Shown here one piece after another: positions 10,535-20,848 of a stretch of DNA of 64,000 nucleotides. The stretch lies in assembly GCF_023078275.1 (NCBI RefSeq), contig NC_062979.1, positions 18,271,848-18,335,847 of the forward strand, in the 5' to 3' direction. The notes under the pieces are model-generated. The model was given only the letters and a program-made list of their open reading frames with translations. It had not been told where the DNA came from and searched no databases. The stretch comes from Leguminivora glycinivorella (Eukaryota; Arthropoda; Insecta; Lepidoptera; Tortricidae). Both the position numbers and the translations under genes were made by a program. Position 1 is the stretch's first letter. Every line of letters begins with the position of its first letter.

Positions 10535-10581
10535 GTTTGATGGACAATATCAGCTTGTCAGTATTTTGCCGCAGTTAGACC

Positions 10582-10735
10582 TTAACGGCCCAGCCACGAC
10601 ATTGGTCTAAGCGCGGCAGCGGCGAGCGGCAGCCATACGTGCGAATGAAAAGTCCCATCGCTGTGTCTCGCTTCAATGTATGGCCGCCGCTCGCCGCTGT
10701 CGCGCTTAGACCAATGTCGTGGCTGAGCCGTAAAG
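10582..10735. mobile_element. Foldback MITE, ~150 bp, GC-rich arms
   Basis: Left arm CAGCCACGACATTGGTCTAA then GCGCGGCAGCGGCGAGCGGC is inverted at 10683-10730 with two or three mismatches. A ~60-bp loop separates the arms. No coding content. Confidence 0.88.
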
Positions 10736-12069
10736 CTCGGATTTCCTATGATAGCGGTGCCATCATATAGCGGTCATATCCATACTTCGTCCTAGTACGA
10801 CGTAAGTAAAGTAAGTAGCATTGACGATTAACTTATATGTTTCCGGTGAACTAGGAATCTTTGAGCCCCTTTAGAATAGAAAGGAAACATAGAAATCTAT
10901 TTATGTTACAACCCACATTGTAAAATCAATGTCCGTGGAATATTGTTAACAGGAATCTTCCACGCCTACGAAAAAATACGCAAAATAAAAGCCTTCGCTA
11001 TCTCATCAAAACTCCTCAACAATTACTTTTCTTTTTAACGCCGGATGATACCGAATGAAAATTTTTTACAAAGTTTGCTGCCTTGAATTTTTGAACAATG
11101 TAAAAAAGGAAGTTCCAACTCTTACGCTTAATTGACGTTGTTTTTGTTGGGAAAACAAAAGGTTCATTATTTGGAACAACTTTTTCCGGAGTTCGCGCTA
11201 ATCAGACGGAAAGGGTTCTTTGAAACTTTTTTGTTATGACCGGGTTCAATCAATCAGCCTTGGCCTGGCTAATTTTTTGCGGGCTCCTTAACAAGCGCAT
11301 AGCTATATTATTGTTGCTTGTTCAGCATTTTTATTCTTATAAGGAAAATTGATGAAATTTTAAGATGAATTTCAGAGCAAAACTAGGTTACGAAACTGGG
11401 TTGGGCAGGACGAATAATAAAATAGACGAAAATTTCTATTTACCGGTTTAATCATTTAAATTCAGGACTATTCCAGTTATAATGTCAGGTTATCGTTAGA
11501 TTCTTTCTATAAATAACAAAAATCGTATTCTCAATCTGTGATTAAACTTAAAATACACCTTGTAACTGCCAATTATATTTTAAAATATAACAGTGTCGAG
11601 TTAGTAAAAAATATTTTTTTTCCATTAAGAAATAAGTAAAAAAATAATTGTAGGTACTTACTGTTAAAAAAAGGCAATTCATACATAATTAAATGAACTT
11701 GAGGAACACAAAATAGGGCTATTTTGATTAAATACCGTATTTCACTGCGAAAAATATGTTTGCGTAGTCTTAGTTTGAAACTGTTATTTAAAACTACAAA
11801 CAACGCACAGACCATTAGCTAGCATTTGAACTAACTTGCTAATGGTTTTAATCGTACGGACAGACGGACAAAGCTGAGATAATGCTGATGCAACTCGAAA
11901 AGAGCGTAACTACTCAATCAACAAAGGAGTATAACTCATTTCATTTTTAAAATGGCTTGTGCCGAATATTGGCTAAGTGTGCGTATGGTGGCCAAAGCTA
12001 CGTAGAAATATTTAATCCGAAAACATTAGGTTTTCATTTACTAGTAGGACTTGAAAGGGAATTCAAAAG
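10736..12069. other. Unassigned sequence
   Basis: No gene or clear repeat. A minus-strand open frame (11573-11815) is AT-rich and featureless. Confidence 0.3.
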
Positions 12070-12180
12070 ACAAGTCAGATGAGAATTGGTCACGGAGAGG
12101 ATCCTATATCCCCACCGACGTTACAAACGCTTACGCTTCGTATGCTTATCTCAGATAGGTTTCCCTATCGCTTTTCTGGT
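12070..12180. mobile_element. Fragment of the CAAACGCT MITE family
   Basis: ACAAACGCTTACGCTTCGTA and CCCTATCGCTTTTCTGGTAG resemble the left half of the element at 18531 (ACAAACGCTTACGATA, CTATCGCTTTTCCGG). Confidence 0.45.
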
Positions 12181-12183
12181 AGT

Positions 12184-12345
12184 GATTATCAATCAATCAA
12201 TCAAAATATTCTTTATTCAAATAGGCTTACAATAAGCACTTTTAAATTGTCAACAGTGTACAATATTCATCTTATTCTAAATATCAGAGCAATTTATTGG
12301 TGCAATAAACAATATTGTTTTAAAACTACATTGATTTAATAAAAT
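12184..12345 (-). mobile_element. LINE 3' end with (TTGA)n tail, minus orientation
   Basis: Read on the minus strand, AGCCTATTTGAATAAAGAAT is followed by four TTGA units. A polyadenylation-like AATAAAG directly before a short tandem tail is typical of a non-LTR 3' end. Confidence 0.5.
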
Positions 12346-12720
12346 GATATCAATCTATTGTATAAAAAAATACTACACAGTGCCAGCCTGATTTCCGTTT
12401 GCCACCATTCGGTTAGTCGTAGACGAAGTTTGGGCAGGCTCACTCCATCGTAGGCCACGTCTTTGCCTTTGGCTATCCTGTGGCCAAGAGTAAGCCCATT
12501 TATAAAAAAAAAAAACAAGATCGTCATGGATGGATACCCTGGTGGCCTAGCACTTTCGCTACGACAACGAAATGCTTTGTTTGTCACTAGTAAAATTACT
12601 GCCATATTGTCAACAGATTACGCTACGGAGTGGCGTTTAGCTTTAGCGTGAGCCAGTTCATTCCTGAACTGAGCCCCATTTACTTACTTTACATTAGATC
12701 TTTTTGATACCTAAGACATA
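12346..12720 (-). other. Unidentified repeat-like segment with internal A-run
   Basis: On the minus strand the frame 12336-12605 reads ...GHRIAKGKDVAYDGVSLPKL..., which looks like degraded coding sequence from an element, but I cannot name it. A run of about 12 A (12508-12519) lies inside. Confidence 0.25.
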
Positions 12721-12791
12721 TATATAAAATAATAATGCCTGTGCTTGGTAGGCAATAATACTGTAATATAAATTATATAAAATAAAGTTAT
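12721..12791 (+). mobile_element. LINE 3' end feeding the (TTCTA)n array
   Basis: AT-rich sequence ends AATAAAGTTATTCTATTCT, the same layout as the 3' end of the LINE at 59172-59220 (AATAAATGAATTCTATTCT). This suggests that the array began as a retrotransposon tail. Confidence 0.45.
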
Positions 12792-12847
12792 TCTATTCTA
12801 TTCTATTCTATTCTATCCTATCCTATCCTATCCTATCCTATCCTATC
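12792..12847. repeat. (TTCTA)n then (TCCTA)n pentanucleotide array, left part
   Basis: The pure TTCTA units change to TCCTA units half way and then stop at the poly-T of the inserted R1-type element. The array continues at 17506 and 18346. Confidence 0.95.
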
Positions 12848-13151
12848 TTTTTTTTTTTTTTTTTTTTCGGAATCCGTTATGGATCCCACTGGCCCGGGAG
12901 AAGCCAGTGGGTATGTCGGACTCTCACCGACTAAACCCCCTGGGGTGTTCCGCCGCTCGCTTTGTGGACGGGGTTTCGGGCACTTGTTTTAGGCCTCCGA
13001 TACCCCGTCAGCGTTGCCCTTGCGGGCCCGTCTTTTCAGACTCCTCTGGAAGTCACCTCCGCTGAAGGCCCTCGGAACACTGGAGGGCCTTCCAGCCCGA
13101 ACCTCTTCAGGCGGGCGATGGGGCTCCCGACCCATCACCCGCAGGTTCCCG

Positions 13152-15149
13152 CTATGGTGGCATGAGACGAGCTACGTAGGCTCTTCGCCGCCTAGCTGGT
13201 CTGCGTCGGCGCTGAGGGAGCGAATTTTCATCGTCCTCGCGCGTTCGCTCCGCGGCCTCCTTCTGCGTCAAGACGGTGACGCTAAAGGTGGCCACTGCCG
13301 CCCAAGCCTCCTCACTGCCGATCATACGGCGTACTAACGCCGGCAGTGAGAGGTCTCTGCCCACCACCGTGGACATGGCAGCGCGAGGCTCCGCCCACGC
13401 AGGGCACTCTTCGCGCGTATGTTTGGCCGTGTCCACGGCTCCCCTGTCACAGTGGTGACACTCTGGGGTCGGCTCTCGTCCAACCCTCTCACACAGGTAC
13501 CATCCGAAACAACCGTGCCCCGTCAGGAGCTGTGTGAGATGGAAGGAGGGTGCGCCATGTTTGCGTTCGACCCATTCCTTCAGAACGGGCCGAACAGCGG
13601 TCACCAGGTCCCGGCTAGCTCCCGGGATCTCCAGGCGCTCTGACCATTGGTGGTAAAGGTCGTCCCGCGCATCGTCACGCCACTGGCGGACCTCCCGAGG
13701 GGCGGGCCAGTTTCCCTCCTTTCGTGCCGTGAGCAACCGCCAGTAGACCGCAGACTGGGCCTTGGCCTCAAGGTCCCATGGCGGGCTCCCGGCTAACAGA
13801 CAGGCTGCCACGTGCGAGTTATCGCGGTACGCTCGAGCCACCCTGAGAGCTATGGCCCGCTGCGGTCGACGCAATAGGGCCGCACTCCGAGGTCTCAGGG
13901 TGTCCGCCCAAATAGGCGCCCCGTAAAGCGCCATCGAGCGCACCACACTCACATATAGCCGCCTGCAGGCTCCTCCTGGCCCACCTAGGTTCGGGAGAAT
14001 CCTCCCAAGCGCTCCAGCTGCAGCCATTAATTTCGGCGCCAGGCGCTTAAAATGCTCCTCGAACTTCCATCGACCGTCGAGGACAAGTCCCAGGTATTTC
14101 ATCGTCGACGAAGTTCCTCCCACTATAATGTGTGCCCCGTCTGGTGGCTTATTCCGAGGTCCGTGGAATACCAGGACCTCGGACTTGTGAAGAGCCACCT
14201 CGAGGCCTAACGCCCTGATTCTGTGGACGGCATATGCCACCCCTGCTGTGGCGAGATGGGCCGCCTCTCTATGGGTTCTGCCACGGGCCGACACGAGGGT
14301 GTCATCAGCGTAGCACGTGACGCTGATGCCCTGCACAGTGGCCCCGCGCAGGACCCAGTCGTAACCGATGTTCCACAGGAGCGGCCCCAACACCGAGCCC
14401 TGTGGAACACCGCACGACATCTGTCTTCGCCCCCAGCCATCTTTCGTGGGGAACACCACAGCGCGCCCGGCAAAGTAGTCAGCTACAATGCTTTGCAGGT
14501 ATTCTGGCACGCTGTGGTATTGAAGCGCCGCTTTGATTGTTTCCCAGGGCAGGGTGTTAAAGGCGTTAGAGATGTCAAGCGACACAGACATCACCACCCC
14601 ACCCTGAGAAACCTCTTCCTCCGCAAAATCCCTTACACGGGCGATCGCATCCAGCGTCGAGCGCTGCGGGCGGAAGCCGTATTGGCAGTCGCTTAGGCCC
14701 GGGTTCATGCTCCTGACGAGGCGGGTCGCTATTACCCGCTCGAAGAGCTTGCTCGTCTCGTCGAGCAGGACTATAGGGCGGTAGGCCGACGGCTGATCGG
14801 GCGGGCGCCCCTCCTTTCGGAGGAGTACCAGCTTACCCGTTTTCCACCTATTGGGGAACCGCCCCTGAGTCAGGCAAGAGGTGAACAGGCCTCTGACTTT
14901 CTCTTCGAGCTCGCTGAGTGCGACCACCAGTGCGCGCCCGGGTATGCCGTCAGGCCCGGGAGCCGTATTTTTCGACCGAAGCTTTTGGACGGCAACGTCG
15001 AACTCTGCTTCGGAGACTGGCGGCACTTGCCTCTCCACTTCCGGCGGTCTGGTGTTAGGTGCCATAGCTGGAGGCACGAACTCTCCCCTCTCGGGAAACA
15101 GGGCACCGACGACTCGCTCCAGGAGGTCTGGCTGGAGGCTGCTTGTCAA
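13152..15149 (-). pseudogene. R1-clade ORF2, reverse transcriptase and C-terminal zinc knuckle
   Basis: Largest intact piece of ORF2, 665 codons; it begins at a TTG just after a frameshift, so the apparent start is not the real one. RT motifs: AYRPIVLLDETSKLFE (~122-137), YGFRPQRSTLDA (~157-168), SLDISNAFNTL with catalytic Asp ~192, GVPQGSVLGPLLWN (~247-260), CYADDTLV with the YADD at ~280-283. After a thumb-like part a C-x2-C-x8-H-x4-C zinc knuckle (CHHCDRGAVDTAKHTREEC) follows, typical of R1 proteins, then an arginine-rich tail. This enzyme would copy the element's RNA at the nicked target. Upstream ORF2 is disrupted, so the element could move only if helped. Confidence 0.92.
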
Positions 15150-15476
15150 GGGGGCGCCCAGGGTCGAAGCTTCTTTCTTACAGCTCGATACGGCCTACCC
15201 CAAGGATCCCTGTCAAGAATCTCAAGCCATTCCTCCCAGGCCGCCTCTTTCGCTTGCGCTATGGCCTTCCGCAGGGTTGCACGGGACTCCTGTAGGTACC
15301 GTACAGTGCTTCTTCCTCAGCCTCGTCTCTATTCCGCCTTCTTCTGTATCTGGTGTACTGGCGGCGCGCAGCCACGCACGCGTTCCGCAGTTGGCGGAGT
15401 TCAGGTCGCCACCAGTACACTTGGCGCTTGGGCACGAAAGGCTTGGCCCTTGGCATAGCCGCATCGCACACTCGGG
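15150..15476 (-). pseudogene. R1-clade ORF2 linker, frameshifted
   Basis: This part between endonuclease and RT is readable only by changing frame. One frame gives LTRVCDAAMPRAKPFVPKRQ and then the arginine-rich NACVAARRQYTRYRRRRN (15259-15480); near 15300 the sensible reading moves to another frame (EAAWEEWLEILDRDPWGRPY) that stops at about 15150, where a third shift leads into the RT piece. With the shift near 15530 that makes at least three frameshifts. Confidence 0.8.
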
Positions 15477-16313
15477 TTAGAGCGGCAGCGAGAAGCTCCG
15501 CTTCGTGGTCGACCTGGTTTGGCTCATTATGAGCCCCCAGGACTCGACTATGGCCGCCTCCTTTGCCAGCTGTCTGTCAAGTTTTGACAGCACCCATCTT
15601 GGACTGTCCCCTGCAGCGGGTCGGTTTTGTCTTGGAGTGGCGGGTACAGTTGTGACCTCGAACTGTATATACCGGTGGTCCGATAGTGTCTCCACGCCAA
15701 TCTCCACCCTCCAGTTACGAACGCGGCGAGCCAGGGCGTTGGACGCAAAAGTAACGTCCACGATGGACTCACCCTGAGGCCGCACGCATGTACTCTCCGA
15801 CCCGGTGTTGAGGACAGTCAGCCCTTGCGAGATTGCCCACTCTTCTAATACCTCTCCCCGGACGTCTGTTGCTGGAGATCCCCATGCCGTTGACTTTGCA
15901 TTGAAATCTCCAGCCACTAACACCGGGATAGGAGACATTTGCCCTATCAAGGCTCCAACTTCTGTGAGCATCCGTTCAAACTCGGCAAGGGCACGATTGG
16001 GAGAAAAGTATATCCCGATGATGCCTAAGCCGCCTGTGACAGCCATCACAAACCCACTACCCCTCACAGAGTTTTCGATGGCTAGCGATCCGGCTAGAGC
16101 AGGGACAATAATGGCCACCGTCTTGTCCTGGTCCGACACCCAGTCGTCTCGGTTTGGGATAAAGTAGGGTTCCGAGACTACCGCCGCCTTTATGTCCCAC
16201 TCAACCATGGACTGGAGCAATAGATCCTGCGCCGCGGCACAGTGGTTGATATTCGCCTGGATACACTTTATAGCCATTTTATTGGGCGGTGTCCATGGTT
16301 TCCGGCACAGCAT
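15477..16313 (-). pseudogene. R1-clade ORF2, APE-type endonuclease domain
   Basis: 278 codons from the ATG. Endonuclease of the AP/exonuclease III fold that would choose and nick the target. Motifs: IQANINHC (Asn), VSEPYF (catalytic Glu), GIYFSPN, VAGDFNAKSTAWGS (Asp and Asn), IVDVTFAS, and LSDHRYIQFEV (catalytic Asp-His). All key residues are present, so the domain itself looks undamaged. The ATG lies 35 bases inside ORF1 in another frame, the overlap usual in this clade. The frame runs off into SFSLPL after a shift near 15530; the other frame continues NQVDHEAELLAAAL. Confidence 0.9.
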
Positions 16314-17508
16314 TTTGCTGGGAAGGCGGAGGTGTTCCTTGACCTGCTCCTGTCTTCTTCACGGCTTGTTTGTTCGGGCGAACCTTATTGTTTGTTTGGC
16401 ACCCTTTGCCACCAATCGGATGATCAGCCGGTTTCCCAGCTGTCTTGCAAACGGCACAACTCGGTTGAGCATTGCACTCGCGTGACTTGTGACCGGGTTC
16501 CCCACAGCGATAACAGATGTTACTCCGGTCGATGCCCTTTTCGCACTTGGCTCCAACGTGGCCTGTCTCCAGACAGCGGTAACACCTAAGAGGTTTGGCG
16601 TCTAACAGGACGACTCGCGCCGAGATCCAGCCTACTTTGAGTCGGCCTGCCTCTACGACCTTTTTGGCGGCAGCCACTGGACAGCTCAGCCAGAGCGTCC
16701 CAGAGCCATTCTGGCTGCGCGATATCACGCCGGATTTGACGGCCTCAGCAGCGCAGTTCCCGAGCTCCGCCACGGCCGCTACGACTTCCTCAGTGGTCGC
16801 TGAATCATCCAGCCCCATGACGCGGATGTCAGCGCATTTAATTGGTCGCTGAATGTGGACCATGTTAGGATCCAGAACCTCCCTCAATTTCGCAGCTAGA
16901 GCTTCAGCCGCAGTTTCGACATCTTTTGTATCAGCAGGAAGCTCCAGCATGCGCGCTCCGGTAGCTGCTGTCCGGAAGCGGACAGAGGAAATTCCTATGT
17001 CCTCCAATTTGATTTTCTTCTTCGCTTCAGCAAGGATCGTCTCATATGTAACGCCGGTTTCAGCAGCTTCCTGTTTAAGAGTAAGGGTAACTGCAGCGGT
17101 GCGCGGGGGCTTGGACGCCCCCGCTCCCGGAGCTGTCGACTTTTGGGCTTTTTTGGCCTTCCTGCCTAGTGCGTCTTTCCAGCTTGTTGGTTTCGCCGCA
17201 GCAGCTGCTGCTGAGGCATTACCGGCAGCTGACGAATCTTGTTGCACTTCTCTAGTGCTAGCAGCTTCTTTGGCAGCTAGAGAAGTCTTTTTACGCCTTT
17301 GTTTTGGCTTCGCACCTGTAGTGGCCGACTTGGTGACCGCTGCCGTTCCTTCATCGCGATCAGGCTGAGTGCCTGGTTTCTGTCCAGTTATCTCATTTTG
17401 GCCTATTTGCTCGGGCTGGGGAGTCGCAGCCTGTTCTTCATGCCGGTCGGAAGCCAAGGATGGCCGCAACCGTGGTTCGGGAAGGAGGCGACACTCAATG
17501 CCCTCCAT
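16279..17508 (-). CDS. R1-clade ORF1 (gag-like, three zinc knuckles)
   Basis: 409 codons without a stop. The N-terminal half is Ala/Lys/Thr-rich and probably disordered (RRKKTSLAAKEAA, AAAAAAKPTSWKDALG). A central folded part (about 135-300) is followed by three CCHC knuckles at about 309-375: CYRCLETGHVGAKC, CYRCGEPGHKSREC and CAVCKTAGKPADHPIGGKGC. The protein would bind the element's RNA. The ATG lies exactly where the element meets the pentanucleotide array (17506-17508), so it may be a chance start after 5' truncation. Confidence 0.88.
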   Translation of the reverse strand: MEGIECRLLPEPRLRPSLASDRHEEQAATPQPEQIGQNEITGQKPGTQPDRDEGTAAVTKSATTGAKPKQRRKKTSLAAKEAASTREVQQDSSAAGNASAAAAAAKPTSWKDALGRKAKKAQKSTAPGAGASKPPRTAAVTLTLKQEAAETGVTYETILAEAKKKIKLEDIGISSVRFRTAATGARMLELPADTKDVETAAEALAAKLREVLDPNMVHIQRPIKCADIRVMGLDDSATTEEVVAAVAELGNCAAEAVKSGVISRSQNGSGTLWLSCPVAAAKKVVEAGRLKVGWISARVVLLDAKPLRCYRCLETGHVGAKCEKGIDRSNICYRCGEPGHKSRECNAQPSCAVCKTAGKPADHPIGGKGCQTNNKVRPNKQAVKKTGAGQGTPPPSQQNAVPETMDTAQ

Positions 17509-17570
17509 CCTATCCTATCCTATCCTATCCTATCCTATCCTATCCTATCCTATCCTATCCTATCCTATCC
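17506..17570. repeat. (TCCTA)n array, middle part
   Basis: Thirteen or so perfect TCCTA units separate the 5' end of the first R1-type copy from the poly-T of the second. Confidence 0.97.
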
Positions 17571-18345
17571 TTTTTTTTTTTTTTTTTTTGATGACCCAGG
17601 GGGAATCCATTATGGATCCCACTGGCCCGGGAGAAGCCAGTGGGTATGTCCGACTCGCACGGACTAAACCCCCTGGGGCGTTCCGCCGCTCGCTGTTTGG
17701 ACGGGGTTTCGGGCACTCGGTTGTAGGCCTCCGATACCCCGTCAGCGTTGCCCTTGCGGGCCCTTCTCAATGGCTGCTTATGCAGCTTACTGCGCTAAAG
17801 GCCCTCGGAACACGGGAGGGCCTTCCAGCTCGGAACCTCGTTTAGGCGGGTGATGGGACTCCCGATCCATCACCCGCAGGTTCCATGGGCGCCAGAAGAG
17901 TTCCGGCGCCCGGCGGTGGACATGGTCTTTGGTTCCACCGCTAACCAAGTCGGCCGCAAAGGATAGGGAGAACGGCGCACCGTAATACCGGCACTCCTCT
18001 TCCCTTGCGGCCCCACCAATGCCGCTACAGCGGAGCGGCCCCGCCAAGGTCGCAGGGGGTAGGGAGAGTGGCGCACCGCTATACCATCACGCCTCTCCCC
18101 TGCGATCCCACCTCGGCTACCGAAGGAGGGCACAGAGCGGCATCCCATACTGCCGGATCTTCCCTCCCACGGCAGTCCTCCGAAATGCGTCTCAAATGGG
18201 CTTTACAAGCCCATTTGGAGCATCCTCCTCGGGCCAGCTCGCCCAGCAACAAGCCGGCCCTGGGTACCTCTTAGCTTCGCCGTGGGTGACCAGTCCACGG
18301 TTACTAAGCCCCCCCACCACGGCAAGGTGGGCACCCTCGGGGGGG
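17571..18345 (-). mobile_element. R1-related element, short copy 2 in the same array
   Basis: Poly-T 17571-17589 (poly(A) on the minus strand), then about 300 bp nearly identical to the 3' end of copy 1 (GATCCCACTGGCCCGGGAGA, ACCCCGTCAGCGTTGCCCTT, CATCACCCGCAGGTTCC). Beyond about 17886 the sequence leaves the copy 1 sequence and holds GC-rich, partly repeated non-coding sequence (two GGTAGGGAGA/GGATAGGGAGA blocks with GGCGCACCG). It ends at 18345 against more TCCTA units. It is either a relative with a longer 3' UTR, 5' truncated, or a non-autonomous element sharing the LINE 3' end. Confidence 0.8.
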
Positions 18346-18531
18346 ATCCTATCCTATCCTATCCTATCCTATCCTATCCTATCCTATCCTATCCTATCCT
18401 ATCCTATCCTATCCTATCCTATCCTATCCTATCCTATCCTATCCTATCCTATCCTATCCTATCCTATTCCTATTCTAATCTATTCTATTCTATTCTATTC
18501 TATTCTATTCTATTATATTGTATTCTATTCT
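18346..18531. repeat. (TCCTA)n then (TTCTA)n array, right part
   Basis: About 25 TCCTA units, then a return to TTCTA with a few variants, ending at CTACCTGGGTAC. Confidence 0.97.
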
Positions 18532-18720
18532 ACCTGGGTACGTAGCCAAATGCACAAACGCTTACGATATATCGTAATCGTAGCTAGCCATCTCTATCGC
18601 TTTTCCGGATTGACGCGACAGAGCCAGACTGCGCTTCGATCGGTGTCTAGCGTCATTGTCATTGCGTGATTATCATTTCGGCTAGGCTGGCTGTACGGCG
18701 GCTACCAAAACCTTGACTGG
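18531..18720. mobile_element. MITE of the CAAACGCT family
   Basis: The left end CCTGGGTACGTAGCCAAATG then CACAAACGCTTACG matches the inverted right end of the copy at 30284-30537. Internal TATCGTAATCGTAGCTAGCC and CCAGACTGCGCTTCGATC recur at 4690, 7990 and 30380. The right end here is degraded. Confidence 0.65.
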
Positions 18721-19048
18721 TATATAAACAGATTTTTAAAACAATATTTTAATAACAACACAATTTGATTCAAACGAACAATAACAGTAGATACATATAT
18801 TATTTATAAGTAGAAATAATTTAGGTGACTCAGCAATTATAACAACCTCCGACTTTTTGAGTTTTCCTAACTTATCTTGTTATAAGTTTCGCTTATTTAT
18901 CATTATTGCCGTCAACTTGAGCGAGATTGAGCCTAAAATAGCGGCGTATGTCGTTCGTACACTCTTGAAAAAATCATAATTGTCTTTCAAACCTGCGAGT
19001 TGCAGATAATTTGGTTCTCCATTATTTGCCATTTCTATTTATTTTTAG
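18721..19048. other. Unassigned sequence
   Basis: Nothing recognised. Confidence 0.3.
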
Positions 19049-19517
19049 GAGGAGGTAGGGCATAGCGAATGATATTCCGCTTTGTGTGGTAGGGCACAGC
19101 ACAGCGGATATCATCTCGCTCGAATTTAGAGCAGAGCCCAACTGGGGTAGTACCTCCGCCTTACAGAAAACCGCAGCCAAATAGCACCCTACTCATAGTG
19201 TTGTGTTCCTGCCGGTGAGTAAGGCTGCCAGAGCTCAACGAGGGTGCGGTGTTCTGATGACGGGGGGACTTACGGAACTAACTTGTTCCGTCTATTGTCC
19301 TTTGAGTCGTCGGCAACCCGAACCCTCCTTGGAACTTGTACACTCCTTTTTCTGCGTATTTAACACAGCAAAATGGAGTGTACAAATTCCTAATGGGGTG
19401 GCAACGCGCATGTGACACTCTTTGAGTTGCAGGCGTCCATAGGTTACGGTGACCGCTTTCCATCAGGCGGGCCGTACGCTTGTTTGCCACCGACGTAGTA
19501 TAAAAAAAAAAAAAAAA
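19049..19517 (+). mobile_element. Poly(A)-tailed retroposon, copy 1
   Basis: Ends with CAGGCGGGCCGTACGCTTGT, TTGCCACCGACGTAGTAT and a run of 16 A. The 3' half is repeated at 32340-32562 (same strand) and its last 60 bp at 62583-62640 (opposite strand). I recognise it as a very common lepidopteran retroposon (SINE, or a 5'-truncated LINE). Confidence 0.75.
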
Positions 19518-19726
19518 TTAGGTATACTTTACAAATCCCTTAGAAGTTCTAAGTTTGAAATATTAATGAGCATAGTCATAAACCTGTGGAAGACGGCGAA
19601 AGCTGTTTTTTGTACAATATTTTTTCGCGACGTTTACGCTATCGAGTGTCAAATAATTATATAATTTCATAATTATGTGTGTCTTAGAACCAGTATACGT
19701 GTTTTACGTACTCCTCTGACTCCATA

Positions 19727-19881
19727 CATATCGTCACTACTTTTAAAAAAACTTGTATCTTCGTCTGTCAATGAAAAGAAATTTGTAGTAAGTATGTATG
19801 GAATGCATATAGACTTACTGCGTTTTAACTTTGAAGAACAGCGTGAGATACGAGATTTTTTAAAAGTAGTGACGATATGTT
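19727..19881. repeat. Inverted repeat ACATATCGTCACTACTTTTA
   Basis: Left arm at 19726-19751, perfect reverse complement at 19855-19880 (TAAAAGTAGTGACGATATGT). Part of the right arm recurs as a direct copy at 21555-21569. Confidence 0.8.
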
Positions 19882-20223
19882 TTTTTTTATATTATTATTA
19901 TTATTCCTCCAACATGATCGGAGACTGTGTTAGCTATTTGCATTCATTCCAGTTCTCGCTATTTTTCTGCTCGCACATTCTTGCTTCATACTGATCTTTC
20001 ATTCATTCTTCATCTTTCGTACTTATCTGAGTGGGAGCTCTCAGCTACACTACTTATCTAATTTATTCTTTATTTATTTATTCGTTTGGGGGAAAGGAAT
20101 TTACACTTTTCTTTATTTTATATACATTATATCTTAATATCTATGTTTTATTTTTACAGGGGGTTTTCCGTTTTAGTACTACATTTTATTTATTTGCATT
20201 CTGTTTAAAAATTTGTATATTGT

Positions 20224-20251
20224 ACTTATATATATAATAATAATAATAATA
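20224..20251. repeat. (ATA)n microsatellite
   Basis: About eight ATA/AAT units just before the LINE fragment. Confidence 0.8.
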
Positions 20252-20680
20252 ATACCGTACTACAAGTACTTACCTGCGCCAGTTCTCGAAAATGGTCGTG
20301 CCACGCTCTATTGGGATCGATCTATTATCACTGACAGGACTATTGTAGCCAATAAGCCTGACATTGTGATAATAGATCGACTGCAACGCCGGGCAGTGCT
20401 CGTTGACATCACCATCCCCCATGATGAGAATCTCGTGAAAGCCGAGAAGGACAAGTCCAGTAAGTACCTAGACTTGGCTCACGAGATAACCGCCATGTGG
20501 GATGTTGAATCAACGATCATTGTTCCGATAGTCGTTTCAGCGAACGGTCTCATAGCGAAGAGTCTCGACCAACATCTTAAGAGACTCTCGCTAGGTGGCT
20601 GGATCAAGGGCCTGATGCAGAAGGCGGTGATCTTGGACACAGCGCGGATAGTTCGACGGTTCCTCTCTCTGCAGCCCTAA
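20252..20680 (+). pseudogene. LINE polyprotein C-terminal fragment, possible nuclease-like fold
   Basis: About 140 residues in one frame. It has the pattern NKPDIVIIDRLQRRAVLVDI then TIPHDENLVKAEKDKSSKY, which I recognise as the common C-terminus of a LINE polyprotein in insects. The PDxxxxD ... VDI spacing resembles a PD-(D/E)XK restriction-like nuclease as in LINEs of the R2/R4/Dong type, but that assignment is uncertain. No RT is left; the copy is dead on arrival through 5' truncation. Confidence 0.6.
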
Positions 20681-20848
20681 CCACCGGCAGCTTGGGCCCT
20701 GCCCCGCTGCTGGCGGCACCCTAGGTTAGGTTTTTTATAATATGTTTAAATGTTTTTATATTGTTTTGTAAGTGTTTATTTATTTTACTTTTATACTCAT
20801 ATTGTAAAAAACCTAGCTTAAGAAAAGAGATAAATAAATGAAATAATA
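20252..20848 (+). mobile_element. 5'-truncated LINE, 3' end with (AAT) tail
   Basis: Contains the C-terminal coding fragment and a 3' UTR (GGCAGCTTGGGCCCTGCCCC ... AAAAAACCTAGCTTAAG) ending AAATGAAATAATAATA. Confidence 0.75.

Larger units (their letters stand above)
12848..17505 (-). mobile_element. R1-clade LINE inserted in a (TCCTA)n array, copy 1
   Basis: Poly(A) tail (poly-T at 12848-12867 on the plus strand), 3' UTR with the word GATCCCACTGGCCCGGGAG, ORF2 and ORF1 all read on the minus strand. Both borders lie in the same pentanucleotide array. Two overlapping ORFs, CCHC knuckles in ORF1, APE-type endonuclease, RT and a C-terminal CCHC are the R1-clade layout. No 5' UTR remains, so the copy is probably 5' truncated. 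The element is markedly GC-rich against its AT-rich surroundings. Confidence 0.9.

Noticed and set aside
14223..14696. Plus-strand open frames over the R1-type element
   Set aside because: GC-rich shadows of the minus-strand RT; the motifs are on the minus strand.
18346..18530. Possible telomere repeat
   Set aside because: The unit is TCCTA/CCTAT (ATAGG on the other strand), not the insect CCTAA/TTAGG, and unique sequence lies on both sides.
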